Of a DNA stretch of 34,307 bases, positions 16,988 to 26,943 are shown piece by piece. Origin of the DNA: an uncultured Chromatiaceae bacterium (GTDB lineage: Bacteria; Pseudomonadota; Gammaproteobacteria; JAADHS01); NCBI GenBank assembly GCA_945787615.1, contig CALZJI010000180.1, positions 1 to 34,307 of the forward strand. The letters are read 5' to 3'. The notes under the pieces are model-generated. The model saw nothing but the letters and a program-made list of their open reading frames with translations, made no database searches and was not told the origin of the DNA. Both the position numbers and the translations under genes were made by a program. How positions within the stretch are numbered: position 1 is the first letter of the stretch; every line of letters starts with the position of its first letter.

Positions 16988-18901
16988 TTATAATTGTTCC
17001 GGGAATAACACCACGTCGGCTGACTGCTTCCACATCTCTATCATTGCACCAAACTCAGCCTGACCCCCTACCCGGATTTGCGTATCCTTGAGCACTGTCT
17101 TGTCCTCATCGGAGAGTGAAGCGGGGTCTCCATCACGCACTTCGTAGACAGAATACACGGCATAGTCACCGCTGGGCAACTGGAACGTACCCACGGATGG
17201 CTGCTCTTCCGTGGGGCGCGCGGTCTCAAACACGACTCGAACCAAGCTGCGATCAATAGAGTCGTCGTTTCGGCCAATAAAACCAGGCCGTTTCCACTCA
17301 AGGTCGAGACCCGTAGCGAGTTCAGTGGGATCCCCACCCTCTCTCATCTGCGCTAAGAATGCTTCGCCGCTAGACTTGGCCTTATCTTTGCCCTGATTCT
17401 TGCGCAAAATCTCAGTTATCTGTTCGCGCACTTCTTCTAACGGTTTAGTGGTCGACGGCTTGTGTTGTTTAACGCGTAAGACAACGACGTCATTTGTCGT
17501 TACCTCTATCAATTCGCTATTGTTTCGATTCTCTAACACGTCAGACTGGAACGCGGCCGTTCTTATCTTGGGGTTATCTGCAATACCCTCGCCTTTCGTT
17601 CGGCTAAACAGCTCGCTCTCTACTACCTCCATATCTAGTACTTCCGCGGCAACGCTCAGCGTATCAGGATTCTCAAACGCTGCCGTCTCCAGTTGTTCAA
17701 CGAGCTCAAAAAACTGCCCGTCAGCCTCGGTGTTGCGATACTCTTGTTCGAGAATTTCGCGTACTTCTTCGAACGGTTTAATCTTACGTGGCTCTATATC
17801 GGTTAATTTTATAATGTGGAAGCCAAAACCGCTTCGCACAATCTCACTAACTTGACCTTTTTCCAACGCGAACGTCGCATCCTCAAAGCTCTTGTCCATA
17901 ATACCTCGGCCGAAGAATCCAAGGTCGCCTCCCTGGCCGGCCGATCCAGGATCATCCGAATAGGTCTTAGCAAGCTCTTCAAACGCCTCGCCCTCTCGCG
18001 CCTTTGCTAAGACTTCCTCTGCCTTTTTTCGCGCCTCTTCAAGGCCGGCCTCATCAGCGTCCGAGTCCACTTGTATTAGAATATGGCTCGCTTTGCGCCG
18101 TTCTTCCGTGCCGAAATTCTCCGCCTGTTCCTCATAACTCGCCAATAACGCGTCTTCATCAACGTCCACCTTCGCTGCCAAATCTGCCATGGCGAGTCGG
18201 ATATATTCGATGCTGACTTGTTCCGGATTGGCAAAAGCCTCAAGATTTCGATCATAGTGTTCTTGTACAGCACTATCGTCGACGGTTATCTCGTCCAAAT
18301 AATTTTCCAACGGAAAGATAACGTAACCGACGGATCGTTCCTGATCACGAAGACGAACTATGTTATTGACGTTTTTCTCTGATACTAACGCGGTGTTCAG
18401 TATGCCGAGTAGAGGTTGATTTAGCAGAAGCGCTCGTCGTTGCTCGAATTCCCACTGAGCCGGAGACATGGCAAGTCGGCTTACGAGTTGCTCATAGAGT
18501 TCACGATCAAAGCGGCCCTCGGTTTGGAACTCTTGTATCTGGTTAATAAAACTAGCGAGCTGCGCATCCCCGATACTAAACCCGTTGTCCTCTGCCACTT
18601 GCACCCTGACTTCTTGTTCCACGAGGGACTGAAGCACTAAATCCTTCGAAACGAGGTTTTCCAACAGCGCGGGATCGATGTTACTACCAAACTGGCCCTG
18701 GATACGCGCGCGTTGCTGATTATAAGCATTTTGGAACTGCCGAAGTTTAATATCGACGTCGTTTACCCGCCCAACGCTGACGTCGGACTCAGGTTCGAAA
18801 TAAGCGTTCACACCCCATACCGCGAAGACCAATATGAGTAAAGCGACGATTACCCACGCGATCCAGCTTTGGGCGCGGTCACGAATAGCCTGCATTAACA
18901 T
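16988..18901 (-). CDS. ppiD: Periplasmic folding chaperone / peptidyl-prolyl isomerase PpiD
   Basis: PpiD is an inner-membrane anchored chaperone at the periplasmic exit of the Sec translocon. The N-terminus is typical ([16 protein letters not shown], then a membrane segment at about 13-33, then WGVNAYF). A SurA-like chaperone region follows. One parvulin domain covers about residues 265-370, with KASHILIQ, the [10 protein letters not shown] loop and GFHIIKL. The C-terminal half is the less conserved helical and isomerase-like part. Length (637) is close to the ~620 of E. coli PpiD. In E. coli, PpiD shows little isomerase activity, so the domain alone does not prove catalysis. Linkage to lon, clpX and tig matches other gammaproteobacteria. 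Confidence 0.93.
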   Translation of the reverse strand: MLMQAIRDRAQSWIAWVIVALLILVFAVWGVNAYFEPESDVSVGRVNDVDIKLRQFQNAYNQQRARIQGQFGSNIDPALLENLVSKDLVLQSLVEQEVRVQVAEDNGFSIGDAQLASFINQIQEFQTEGRFDRELYEQLVSRLAMSPAQWEFEQRRALLLNQPLLGILNTALVSEKNVNNIVRLRDQERSVGYVIFPLENYLDEITVDDSAVQEHYDRNLEAFANPEQVSIEYIRLAMADLAAKVDVDEDALLASYEEQAENFGTEERRKASHILIQVDSDADEAGLEEARKKAEEVLAKAREGEAFEELAKTYSDDPGSAGQGGDLGFFGRGIMDKSFEDATFALEKGQVSEIVRSGFGFHIIKLTDIEPRKIKPFEEVREILEQEYRNTEADGQFFELVEQLETAAFENPDTLSVAAEVLDMEVVESELFSRTKGEGIADNPKIRTAAFQSDVLENRNNSELIEVTTNDVVVLRVKQHKPSTTKPLEEVREQITEILRKNQGKDKAKSSGEAFLAQMREGGDPTELATGLDLEWKRPGFIGRNDDSIDRSLVRVVFETARPTEEQPSVGTFQLPSGDYAVYSVYEVRDGDPASLSDEDKTVLKDTQIRVGGQAEFGAMIEMWKQSADVVLFPEQL

Positions 18902-18978
18902 AGAATATGGCGCTCTCGATCATTAAACGACAGGATAGCTTTACAACTTCCTAACTGAATTGAATAATTTCCCAGTAT

Positions 18979-19085
18979 GTTTCCCGTAACCCACTCCGAC
19001 CGATTGTACGACGAAACCAACTCGCGGGAAACGCGTCTCAGGCCCCAATCGGGCGGTTAGTTTAAGCTTTTTAAACGGGAAACGC
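18979..19085. repeat. Three CGGGAAAC-type motifs upstream of ppiD
   Basis: CGGGAAACGC occurs twice in direct orientation (19025-19034 and 19076-19085, 51 bases apart), and the reverse complement GTTTCCCGT occurs at 18979-18987. All three lie within 190 bases upstream of the ppiD start, just outside the inverted-repeat element. They could be operator sites for a dimeric regulator or a chance cluster. They do not match the CpxR box. Confidence 0.4.
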
Positions 19086-19092
19086 TAACTTA

Positions 19093-19126
19093 GGGCTCGC
19101 GTCAAAATCAATTCACATTTTGGGCG
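19093..19126 (+). repeat. Left terminal inverted repeat of the MITE-like element
   Basis: This 34-base arm matches the reverse complement of 19379-19412 with mismatches only at 19109 and 19124. Confidence 0.85.
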
Positions 19127-19378
19127 ATGAGGCGCTCGCCTGGCAAAGCTTCCGCGTCCTCGGCAACTGCGTCCTCAATTGCCGTTCCCGACGCAATTCT
19201 ACCTCCTGCGGTCACTTCGGGCTCCTCGGCAACCGCTCCCTGCATTGCTCTAACTCGTGCATCCATGCACTCGTGCCCTCTCATGACACTAGCACATCCA
19301 TGTGCGTCGTCCCTGTAGGCGTGCTCTCGCTCCTTACCTACGTCCATATAGGTAACGCAGCCAGGCGAGATGGATCGA

Positions 19379-19412
19379 CGTCCAAAATGTGAATTAATTT
19401 TGACGCGAGCCC
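19379..19412 (-). repeat. Right terminal inverted repeat of the MITE-like element
   Basis: This 34-base arm pairs with 19093-19126 (32/34). It is followed directly by TTA, the presumed target duplication. Confidence 0.85.
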
Positions 19413-19486
19413 TTAGTCAAGCAGAGGTGATTGTGGCGAAAAACATCGCTAAATTCAAGAAACGCGGATTAATTCCAGAAATAAAA

Positions 19487-19516
19487 AGGGCGCTTTGCGT
19501 CATCTCAAAGCGCCTT
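19487..19516 (-). terminator. Rho-independent terminator of the tRNA-Val/tRNA-Asp transcript
   Basis: A perfect 9-bp stem, GGCGCTTTG (19489-19497) with CAAAGCGCC (19506-19514), encloses an 8-base loop. On the minus strand it is followed by a run of five T (the A-run at 19483-19487). It begins about 13 bases after the tRNA-Asp CCA end and clearly ends that transcript. Confidence 0.88.
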
Positions 19517-19528
19517 CACAATGATTTA

Positions 19529-19605
19529 TGGCGGAGTGGACGGGACTCGAACCCGCGACCCCCGGCGTGACAGGCCGGTATTCTAACCAACTGAACTACC
19601 ACTCC
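19529..19605 (-). tRNA. tRNA-Asp (GTC)
   Basis: This 77-base cloverleaf includes an encoded CCA. The 7-bp acceptor stem is GGAGTGG with CCACTCC, the D-loop contains GTTGGTTAGA, the anticodon loop is CCTGTCACG with anticodon GTC, and the T-arm contains GGGTTCGAGTCCC. It lies 6 bases after tRNA-Val in the same transcript. Confidence 0.97.
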
Positions 19606-19611
19606 ACTAAG

Positions 19612-19687
19612 TGGTGGGTGCTGAGGGGATCGAACCCCCGACCCTCGCCTTGTAAGGGCGATGCTCTCCCAGCTGAGCTAAGCACCC
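19612..19687 (-). tRNA. tRNA-Val (TAC)
   Basis: This 76-base cloverleaf includes an encoded CCA. The acceptor stem is GGGTGCT with AGCACCC, the D-arm is TAGCTCAGCTGGGAGAGC, the anticodon loop is CCTTACAAG with anticodon TAC, and the T-arm contains GGGGTTCGATCCCC. It is first in a tRNA-Val/tRNA-Asp pair, an arrangement seen near lon in other gammaproteobacteria. Confidence 0.97.
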
Positions 19688-20031
19688 GAGCGAGGTCGCT
19701 ATTTTACGGCATCCTTGAGCACCTTTCCAGCATTCAGTAGTAGAATTCCGCACGTTTTTCTAAAAATTTTGCAGCAGATAGAAATTCTCGGCGAGCGTCT
19801 TACGCCGTCGTTTGTGTATACGTATATGACCGACTACGGATCGTTCGGCGCCGCCCGCTCCATTTATTTTCCGCTTGTACGACAGAACGTACCGAAAAAT
19901 GCCTTAACTGCCTCGGCACACGTCCAACTGTTCCTGTGTGAGCACTACCCCACGAAATTTACGCTTGCGCAAAACGTGTGCCTACCGCGCTGCGGCGGCC
20001 CCACCCACTTTATCCTTTTGCAAGATCAGAG
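19688..20031. other. Intergenic stretch between lon and the tRNA pair, lacking hupB
   Basis: These 344 bases hold the tRNA promoter near 19700-19730. They also contain a 9-bp inverted repeat, GGCACACGT (19915-19923) with ACGTGTGCC (19974-19982), 50 bases apart. A 106-codon frame on the plus strand starts with TTG and has no recognisable feature. In many gammaproteobacteria hupB (HU) follows lon. Reading the minus strand here in all frames I find no HU-like sequence. Confidence 0.5.
19701..19729 (-). promoter_or_regulatory. Candidate promoter for tRNA-Val/tRNA-Asp
   Basis: On the minus strand, TGGAAA (-35, 19724-19729) and TAAAAT (-10, 19701-19706) are separated by 17 bases. The -10 ends 13 bases before the tRNA-Val 5' end, and the GC-rich sequence between them resembles the discriminator of stable-RNA promoters. 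The -35 matches consensus at 4 of 6 bases. Confidence 0.5.
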
Positions 20032-22464
20032 TTAATGAGGCCGTATACGCCGTTCTTTTGTCTTCTTGCTGCTCCGCGTCTTATCGACGGCTTCGCCCTT
20101 TTCCTCCTTGAGCAGCGGCTCGGGCATACGCTGTAGCGCGACTTCCAATACTTCGTCGATCCAGCGCACCACACGAATTTCAAGATTTTGCTTGATATTC
20201 TTAGGTATTTCCGTCAAATCGCGTTCATTCTCCCCAGGAATCAATACCGTCTTGATACCACCGCGATGGGCTGCGAGTAATTTTTCCTTAAGGCCGCCGA
20301 TGGGTAATACCTCACCGCGCAACGTAATCTCACCGGTCATCGCCACGTCCGCTCGAACGGGAACGTTAGTCAACACAGAAACAAGTGCGGTGCACATTCC
20401 GATACCCGCACTTGGGCCGTCTTTCGGAATGGCGCCCTCAGGTACGTGGATATGGACGTCGTTTTGTTGATAAAACTCAGGATCCACACCAAGCACTTCA
20501 GCACGATTACGCACCACCGTCATCGCGGCTTGAATCGATTCCTGCATGACATCGCCCAGCTGCCCAGTAATCGTCAACTTCCCTTTACCGGTAGCCACCG
20601 CCGCTTCGATGGTCAATAGATCGCCGCCCGCTTCGGTCCATGCCAATCCAGTAACTTGGCCAATTTGGTCTTTCTCCTCCGCGAGACCAAACCGGAACCG
20701 TTTAACGCCGAGATATTTCTCCAGGTTACGGGAAGTGATGACCGCCTTTTTCTTGTACTCGCCCAACGAGATGCCCTTCACAACCTTACGGCATATTTTA
20801 GAAATCTCGCGATCAAGACTGCGGACACCCGCCTCCCGAGTGTAATAGCGGACGATGTCGCGTATTGCGCCGTCGGTAATGCTGAGTTCATCCTCGTTCA
20901 ATCCGTTGACATTTACCTGTTTTGGAAGCAGGTAACGCGTAGCAATATTTAGTTTTTCGTCTTCCGTGTAGCCGGATAAACGAATCACCTCCATCCTGTC
21001 CAGCAGCGGCCCTGGTATGTTTAGACTATTGGCCGTGGCGATAAACATCACATCGGACAGGTCGTAATCAACTTCCAAGTAATGGTCGTTGAAGGTATGG
21101 TTCTGCTCAGGATCCAGCACCTCGAGCAATGCGGAGGCGGGATCACCCCGAAAGTCCATTGACATTTTGTCCACTTCGTCCAACAGGAACAATGGATTGC
21201 GCACGCCCGCTTTAGCTAGGTTTTGTAAGATTTTGCCAGGCATGGAACCGATGTAGGTGCGCCGATGCCCCCTTATTTCGGCCTCATCACGCACGCCGCC
21301 CAGTGCCATGCGCACAAACTTCCGATTCGTGGCTCGCGCGATTGATCGTCCCAACGATGTTTTGCCGACACCGGGCGGCCCAACCAAACACAGTATTGGA
21401 CCCTTTAGCTTGTTAACCCGTTGCTGAACCGCCAGGTATTCGAGAATTCGCTCCTTTACTTTCTCAAGGCCGTAGTGATCGGCTTCGAGTACGTCTTCTG
21501 CAGCAGCGAGATCTCGCCGAACTTTTGATCGTTTCTTCCACGGCACATTGACTATCCAGTCAATGTAGTTACGCACCACAGTAGCCTCCGCCGACATGGG
21601 CGACATCATTTTGAGTTTATTCAATTCGGTCGTCGCTTTGGCTTTGGCTTCTTTCGACATTCCGGCTTTTTCTATTTTCTCCGTAAGATCCTCGATCTCA
21701 TTTGGAACATCCTCGAGCTCGCCCAGCTCCTTTTGTATCGCCTTCATTTGTTCGTTGAGGTAATACTCGCGTTGGCTTTTTTCCATTTGCCGCTTAACAC
21801 GTCCGCGTATCCGTTTCTCAACTTGAAGCAGATCGATCTCTGACTCCATCATCGCCATGAGCCGCTCGAGGCGCTCACGGACGTTAACGAGTTCGAGAAT
21901 CTCTTGACGCTCGTCGATTTTTAAGGCCATGTGAGCCGCAATGGTATCGGCCAATCGCCCGGGGCCATCGATTGTGCTTAATGATGAGAGGATTTCCGGC
22001 GGTACTTTGTTGTTGAGTTTTACGTACTGGTCAAATTGACCGAGAACGGAACGTGCTAATACTTCAGCCTCGCGCTCAGCCAGATCCTCCGCGGGAAATA
22101 GCCCGATGGCGGCTTTGAAATAAGCGTCGCCCCCGATAAATTCCCTGATTTCGGCACGTTCCGCCCCTTCCACCAGAACCTTGATGGTGCCATCGGGGAG
22201 CTTAAGTAGCTGTAAAATAGTCGATAGCGTTCCGACTTGGTAGATGTCCTCTTCTTGAGGATCATCCATGGCAGCGCTCTTTTGCGCTCCCAAGAAGATT
22301 TGTTTGTTTTGTTCCATGGCCGCTTCAAGGGCCTTGATGGATTTCTCTCTACCCACAAACAGTGGAATGACCATGTGTGGGTAAACAACAACGTCTCGGA
22401 GGGGTAATACAGGAACGACGACTTGCCGTACACCTGGATCGACCATTGCCTCGCTCCGTGCCAT
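20032..22464 (-). CDS. lon: ATP-dependent protease Lon (La)
   Basis: Lon is the cytoplasmic AAA+ serine protease that removes misfolded proteins and short-lived regulators. I chose the ATG at 22462-22464 because GGAGGT lies 8 bases upstream. The open frame extends 18 codons further without a ribosome site. From there the protein has 810 residues: a LON N-domain ([27 protein letters not shown] in part), a coiled region, the AAA+ module with Walker A GPPGVGKT and Walker [10 protein letters not shown], and the protease domain with the Ser-Lys dyad at about S685 (KDGPSAG) and K726 (GGLKEK). The tail is about 20 residues longer than E. coli Lon and strongly basic ([14 protein letters not shown]). 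A sigma-32-like promoter lies at 22644-22672. Confidence 0.96.
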   Translation of the reverse strand: MARSEAMVDPGVRQVVVPVLPLRDVVVYPHMVIPLFVGREKSIKALEAAMEQNKQIFLGAQKSAAMDDPQEEDIYQVGTLSTILQLLKLPDGTIKVLVEGAERAEIREFIGGDAYFKAAIGLFPAEDLAEREAEVLARSVLGQFDQYVKLNNKVPPEILSSLSTIDGPGRLADTIAAHMALKIDERQEILELVNVRERLERLMAMMESEIDLLQVEKRIRGRVKRQMEKSQREYYLNEQMKAIQKELGELEDVPNEIEDLTEKIEKAGMSKEAKAKATTELNKLKMMSPMSAEATVVRNYIDWIVNVPWKKRSKVRRDLAAAEDVLEADHYGLEKVKERILEYLAVQQRVNKLKGPILCLVGPPGVGKTSLGRSIARATNRKFVRMALGGVRDEAEIRGHRRTYIGSMPGKILQNLAKAGVRNPLFLLDEVDKMSMDFRGDPASALLEVLDPEQNHTFNDHYLEVDYDLSDVMFIATANSLNIPGPLLDRMEVIRLSGYTEDEKLNIATRYLLPKQVNVNGLNEDELSITDGAIRDIVRYYTREAGVRSLDREISKICRKVVKGISLGEYKKKAVITSRNLEKYLGVKRFRFGLAEEKDQIGQVTGLAWTEAGGDLLTIEAAVATGKGKLTITGQLGDVMQESIQAAMTVVRNRAEVLGVDPEFYQQNDVHIHVPEGAIPKDGPSAGIGMCTALVSVLTNVPVRADVAMTGEITLRGEVLPIGGLKEKLLAAHRGGIKTVLIPGENERDLTEIPKNIKQNLEIRVVRWIDEVLEVALQRMPEPLLKEEKGEAVDKTRSSKKTKERRIRPH

Positions 22465-22643
22465 ATTATCTACCTCCGCTTCGAAAACCAGACGTTTCTC
22501 GTCACAGCGGACCGTCACACACGAATTTACTCGTCGGCAAAACCAAACGGTGCGTACGACACTGTACTTGGGCGTCCTCGCCTAGCTCTTCGTATTACGA
22601 TTACTCTCTAAGAGCCCTTGAGCCTCGCGGGCCCTTCCAATTG

Positions 22644-22672
22644 ATATGGTGTCTGTGCTTTAGCATTTCAAG
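22644..22672 (-). promoter_or_regulatory. Sigma-32 (heat-shock) type promoter upstream of lon
   Basis: On the minus strand a perfect -35 CTTGAAA (22666-22672) is followed, after 14 bases, by CACCATAT (22644-22651). This matches the RpoH -10 consensus CCCCATNT at all but one position. The spacing is within the accepted 11-16 range. Transcription would start near 22637 and give lon a leader of about 170 bases. In E. coli lon is a known sigma-32 gene, so the site fits its role. Confidence 0.72.
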
Positions 22673-22771
22673 CGTCGCACGCTTCAAAGACAGGGTAAAC
22701 CAATTATTCACCCCAATTATGAGCGCCGGATCATACGGGAATCCCTCTCGCCAGCGCTAGCGGTCCCCCCT

Positions 22772-24055
22772 TTAGTCCGTTGACGCAACCCTTTGCTGCT
22801 CAGACCCTTCGTACATAAGTATCGGATCGGATTCCTCGTTTATTACCCCTTCATCAACAATGACTTTACTGACGTCTTCCATCGACGGAAGTTCGTACAT
22901 GGTGTCAAGCAAGACCTGTTCCAATATCGAGCGTAAACCACGAGCACCCGTCTTACGCTCCATTGCCTTACGCGCTACGGCCTTGAGCGCGTGACCCCGG
23001 AACTCCAGTTCAGCGCCTTCCATTTCGAAGAGCTTCGCATACTGCTTGGAAATAGCGTTCTTAGGCTCGCTTAGTATTTTTACCAGCGCTTCCTCGTCCA
23101 GTTCATCGAGTATTGCGACGACCGGCAACCGCCCTACGAATTCCGGAATGAGCCCGTATTTAATCAGATCTTCCGGTTCAACGGTGTGCAAAATCTCTTT
23201 GGTATGCGAAGTGTCGTCTTTACTTTTGACCTCGGCGGCGAATCCAATTCCCCCCTTCTCCGAGCGGTCGCGAATGATTCTGTCCAAGCCGGCAAACGCA
23301 CCGCCACAGATAAACAAGATGTTTGCCGTATTGACTTGGAGAAACTCTTGTTGTGGATGCTTTCTCCCGCCCTGCGGAGGTACCGAGGCAACCGTTCCCT
23401 CGATCAGTTTTAACAACGCTTGCTGAACGCCTTCACCCGACACGTCTCGAGTAATCGACGGATTGTCCGCCTTGCGCGAGATTTTATCGATCTCGTCAAT
23501 ATAGACAATTCCCGTTTGGGCCTTTTCCACATCGTAGTCGCATTTTTGCAGAAGCTTTTGGATGATATTCTCGACGTCTTCGCCCACGTAACCCGCTTCC
23601 GTCAACGTCGTCGCATCGGCAATAGTGAACGGTACATTAAGCAACCGAGCAAGCGTTTCGGCCAACAGCGTCTTGCCACACCCCGTCGGGCCGACAAGCA
23701 AGATGTTGCTCTTGGCCAACTCGACATCGTCTTTTTTTAATCCCGCCTCTAAGCGCTTGTAGTGGTTATAAACGGCCACCGAAAGCACTTTTTTCGCAGC
23801 ATGCTGTCCCACCACATATTCGTCGAGGATTTGATTGATTTCTTTGGGCGTCGGAAGTTTACTACCCTTCACAGAGGCGGATTTCTCTTGCATCTCCTCT
23901 CGGATAATGTCGTTGCAAAGCTCTACGCATTCATCGCAGACGAAGACCGACGGCCCGGCGATTAGCTTCCGAACCTCATGCTGACTCTTGCCACAAAATG
24001 AGCAATAGAGTAATTTTTTGTTATCATCACCGGAGTTATGCTTGTCGTCGCTCAT
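22772..24055 (-). CDS. clpX: ATP-dependent Clp protease ATP-binding subunit ClpX
   Basis: ClpX is the AAA+ unfoldase that feeds tagged substrates into ClpP. At the N-terminus is the C4 zinc-binding domain with cysteines 18, 21, 40 and 43 (YCSFCGKS...[10 protein letters not shown]). The AAA+ domain has Walker A GPTGCGKT, Walker [11 protein letters not shown], pore loop GYVGEDV, the RKH-region segment, sensor-1 and the IGF-type ClpP-docking loop region ([12 protein letters not shown]). Its 427 residues are normal for ClpX. It lies downstream of clpP with a 212-base gap, so both co-transcription and a separate promoter are possible. Unlike lon, no convincing sigma-32 site was seen directly upstream. 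Confidence 0.96.
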   Translation of the reverse strand: MSDDKHNSGDDNKKLLYCSFCGKSQHEVRKLIAGPSVFVCDECVELCNDIIREEMQEKSASVKGSKLPTPKEINQILDEYVVGQHAAKKVLSVAVYNHYKRLEAGLKKDDVELAKSNILLVGPTGCGKTLLAETLARLLNVPFTIADATTLTEAGYVGEDVENIIQKLLQKCDYDVEKAQTGIVYIDEIDKISRKADNPSITRDVSGEGVQQALLKLIEGTVASVPPQGGRKHPQQEFLQVNTANILFICGGAFAGLDRIIRDRSEKGGIGFAAEVKSKDDTSHTKEILHTVEPEDLIKYGLIPEFVGRLPVVAILDELDEEALVKILSEPKNAISKQYAKLFEMEGAELEFRGHALKAVARKAMERKTGARGLRSILEQVLLDTMYELPSMEDVSKVIVDEGVINEESDPILMYEGSEQQRVASTD

Positions 24056-24267
24056 AACGTTACCTCTATCACCACAAAGACTTGCCAGTTAGTCCCTTAA
24101 CGAAAGCTCGAATCTCGCAAGGTTTTATTCCTACATTTCGAATCGCCAACCTAAACCCTTAACCTATGAGTCTACGCCTTGCCCTACTCTTTACTGTGAG
24201 GGTTCCCAGTGGACTACTTCTACATACGCACGGATCGTTTTTCCGAGCCTCGCTTATCCTTAATTCC

Positions 24268-24918
24268 TTATTCCTCGGGCAACTCAGAGTCAGCATCCCT
24301 CTGGGTTAGCACCCCATCAATGAGGCCGTAGTCCAAGGCCTGATCGCCGCTCATGAAGTTGTCCCTGTCCGTGTCCCGTGCTATCCGCTCAAGAGACTGC
24401 CCCGTGTGCTTGGCCATGATCGCATTCAACCGCTCTCTCACCAAGAGAATCTCCCGCGCGTGTATATCTATGTCAGACGCTTGGCCTTGGAATCCACCAA
24501 GCGGTTGATGAATCATCATCCGCGAATGAGGCAGGCAAAAGCGTTTTCCTTTCGCCCCACCGGCTAACAATAGCGCGCCCATGCTTGCGGCCTGACCGAT
24601 ACACATCGTACTTACGTCTGGTTTTATAAATTGCATCGTATCATATATCGCTAACCCCGCACTGACCGAACCACCCGGAGAATTTATATAAAAGTACACA
24701 TCCTTATCGGGGTTTTCCGACTCAAGGAAAAGCAATTGCGCAACCAATAAGTTAGCAGCGTAGTCCTCGACCGGCCCCACCAAAAACATGATCCTCTCTT
24801 TGAGAAGACGCGAATATATATCATAAGCGCGCTCCCCACGCGTCGACTGCTCTACCACGACAGGAACGAGATTGAGTCCTTTCATGGGTGGCACCCCGCT
24901 ACTCATTGTATCGGACAT
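24268..24918 (-). CDS. clpP: ATP-dependent Clp protease proteolytic subunit ClpP
   Basis: ClpP is the barrel-forming serine protease that degrades substrates unfolded by ClpX. I chose the ATG at 24916-24918, because GAGGAGGGG ends 3-4 bases before it. An upstream GTG eight codons earlier would place that ribosome site inside the gene. From this start the protein has 216 residues, with the catalytic triad at Ser112 ([11 protein letters not shown]), His137 (RMMIHQP) and Asp186 (DRDNFMS). Each is one position on from the E. coli precursor numbering. The order tig-clpP-clpX-lon is conserved in gammaproteobacteria. Confidence 0.96.
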   Translation of the reverse strand: MSDTMSSGVPPMKGLNLVPVVVEQSTRGERAYDIYSRLLKERIMFLVGPVEDYAANLLVAQLLFLESENPDKDVYFYINSPGGSVSAGLAIYDTMQFIKPDVSTMCIGQAASMGALLLAGGAKGKRFCLPHSRMMIHQPLGGFQGQASDIDIHAREILLVRERLNAIMAKHTGQSLERIARDTDRDNFMSGDQALDYGLIDGVLTQRDADSELPEE

Positions 24919-25192
24919 TTGCCCCTCCTCTTTAAGCAACACAGCCTATCTTTATACAATGTTTCATGCGTATTCGCACGTAAATATAGATCCACTCTAA
25001 TAGTCAGCATAACGGAGAAATGCTCAGCTACCGTTCCATTTGCCTCTACGTTAGTGTAATAACACAAAAATAACGTAGATTTTACTGATACAATCGAACA
25101 TGTTTTACGCCGTCATAGAGCCCACGTAGGGTTCGCTAAATGTTCACAGCCATTATTCCGTCATTGCGTTCGGAAGTTGTTCCGTACGTTAG

Positions 25193-26500
25193 CTATTGCG
25201 ATCCTTCCCCTTCATGCAGCAGCTCCTGCACGGCCATTGCCTTTTCCGTTATGTTAGCGCTCTGCAACGCCCAGTCGATCGTTTGGTCCTCGAGAAGCAA
25301 CGCTTCCACTTCCCCCAAACGGCCCCTGTTACCATAGTACCATTTCACCACCTCTTCAGGTTTCTCGTAGGTGACGGCAAGCGTTTCAACAGCGTGGCGT
25401 AAATCTTCGGGCGACACTTTCAGGTCTTGTTCTTTAATGATATGGGAAACGATTAGACCCAGTGTCACGCTACGCCGCGCCGCCTCTACAAAAAGGCCAC
25501 GATCTAATTTGATGTTCTGCTCCGTTACGCCGCTCGAAAGCAGTTGGGAGCGCGCGTTGTTCATACGACCCTCAATCTCATTTTCGACTAGCGTATTAGG
25601 GACTTCTACGCTCGCAGAATCGAGCAACACGGAAATTACTTGATCTTTAACCTTCGCTCTAACTGCTTGTGCCACTTCACGTTCAATGTTGTCGCGAACT
25701 TGTTTTCGTAGTGACTCGACGTCGTTAATACCAAACCGTTTGGCAAACTTGTCATCGATCTCCGGCAGTGACGGCCGACTAACACTATTTATCGTCACAG
25801 AAAAATGCGCTTCTATACCAGCGAGTTTTTCTACCGGGTAGTTATCAGGAAAAGTAACGTTAAGTCCCCGCTGTTCGCCCGCGCAAGCGCCGACAAGTTG
25901 ACTCTCAAAATCCCCAATTAATGACTTAGAGCCGATGACAACCTCGTAGGCTTGTGCCTCGCCGCCGTCGAAGGGCTCGCCCTCCACCGTACCAACGAAA
26001 TCTAGGTTAATTCGGTCTCCTTCTTCAGCCGCGCGCTCAACGGCTTTCCATTCTATTTGCTGCTTTCGCATCCGTTCCAGGACGTTATCGACATCGGCTG
26101 GCAAAACCTCAACAACGGGTTTTTCAACCTTAAATGCATTAGGAACCGTTACCTTGACTTCCGGATAGATTTCGAAAACGGCCGTATACTCAAAACCCTT
26201 ACCAGGCTCGAGGCGCGTCGATTCAATTTTAGGCTGGCCAACGAGACGCAATTTTTCTCGAACAACAGCTTCGCGAAAACTCTGCTGCATTACGTCCTGA
26301 CTGACTTCCTCCCGCACCTGCGCACCATAACGGCGCTCAATGACGCCCAAAGGTATTTTCCCCGGTCGGAAACCGTCTAAACGAACCTTGCCGGCTAACG
26401 ATTTAAGACGCTCTTTCACTTGCTTTTCAATGAGTTCCGGAGGCACTGCAACGGTCATTTTGCGTTCAAGGCCTTCCGTACTAGTAACTGACACTTCCAT
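25193..26500 (-). CDS. tig: Trigger factor, ribosome-associated chaperone
   Basis: Trigger factor binds ribosomal protein L23 at the exit tunnel and shields nascent chains. The ribosome-binding signature GFRPGKIP is at residues 44-51. The FKBP-type isomerase domain covers about residues 155-240 (DRINLDFVGTVEGEPFDGGEA, then the SLIGDFESQLVGACAGE flap). The C-terminal helical arms make up the chaperone cradle. Its 435 residues agree with the family. The start is the ATG at 26498-26500; no strong Shine-Dalgarno is seen (GAAAAG only). It is preceded by tRNA-Leu on the same strand and followed by clpP after 274 bases. Confidence 0.95.
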   Translation of the reverse strand: MEVSVTSTEGLERKMTVAVPPELIEKQVKERLKSLAGKVRLDGFRPGKIPLGVIERRYGAQVREEVSQDVMQQSFREAVVREKLRLVGQPKIESTRLEPGKGFEYTAVFEIYPEVKVTVPNAFKVEKPVVEVLPADVDNVLERMRKQQIEWKAVERAAEEGDRINLDFVGTVEGEPFDGGEAQAYEVVIGSKSLIGDFESQLVGACAGEQRGLNVTFPDNYPVEKLAGIEAHFSVTINSVSRPSLPEIDDKFAKRFGINDVESLRKQVRDNIEREVAQAVRAKVKDQVISVLLDSASVEVPNTLVENEIEGRMNNARSQLLSSGVTEQNIKLDRGLFVEAARRSVTLGLIVSHIIKEQDLKVSPEDLRHAVETLAVTYEKPEEVVKWYYGNRGRLGEVEALLLEDQTIDWALQSANITEKAMAVQELLHEGEGSQ

Positions 26501-26633
26501 CTTTTCGATAACCCTTAATGTAAGCTTTACTTACGGCGTAAGTATTAACTAGTTTAACGTTGTTTAGAAAAAGGAAATTTTTCGGCGTCTAAATTGCAGA
26601 GTAGAACGACGGTTCTCGGTTAACAAAACTAAC

Positions 26634-26719
<86 letters not shown>

Positions 26720-26763
26720 AAAAATGACCTGGATTAAAACCATCTTGGGATAGACAACTAGTT

Positions 26764-26793
26764 ATTATAGTGGAGTCAACGTGGAGGTGTAAC
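26764..26793 (-). promoter_or_regulatory. Candidate promoter for tRNA-Leu
   Basis: On the minus strand, GTTACA (-35, 26788-26793, 4 of 6 consensus) and a perfect TATAAT (-10, 26764-26769) are 18 bases apart. The predicted start is about 40 bases before the tRNA 5' end. It could also serve tig by read-through. Confidence 0.5.
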
Positions 26794-26943
26794 CCCTTGA
26801 CCGAGAAAATGCACTACTTTCTTCATAAATTCCAGTAAGATAGTCGGCGGCTCAGGACACTAACACAAAAAAAACGTAAGCGCACGTTAAAAATAGGACG
26901 ATACGTGTACGTGTTCAGTATTCAATGTATTAGACGGCCGCAG

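Larger units (their letters stand above)
19093..19412. mobile_element. Non-autonomous inverted-repeat element (MITE-like), 320 bp
   Basis: The element begins GGGCTCGCGTCAAAAT and ends with its inverse. The arms at 19093-19126 and 19379-19412 match at 32 of 34 positions. Immediately outside, TTA occurs in the same orientation on both sides (19090-19092 and 19413-19415), as expected for a 3-bp target duplication rather than a longer inverted repeat. The 252-bp interior has no transposase. It does have a 79-codon open frame on the minus strand (19108-19347) that I regard as incidental. The interior shares blocks with 26958-27094 and 33021-33207, so this is one member of a family. It inserted between the tRNA terminator and the ppiD upstream region. 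Insertion-sequence family not identified. Confidence 0.82.

Noticed and set aside
19108-19347. 79-codon open frame inside the inverted-repeat element
   Set aside because: It is acidic and low in complexity, has no ribosome site or motif, and the matching frame is broken in the other copies (a stop soon after the shared start at 33047).
19715-20035. 106-codon plus-strand frame antisense to the lon-tRNA gap
   Set aside because: TTG start, no ribosome site, no motif, and its start lies in the tRNA promoter region.
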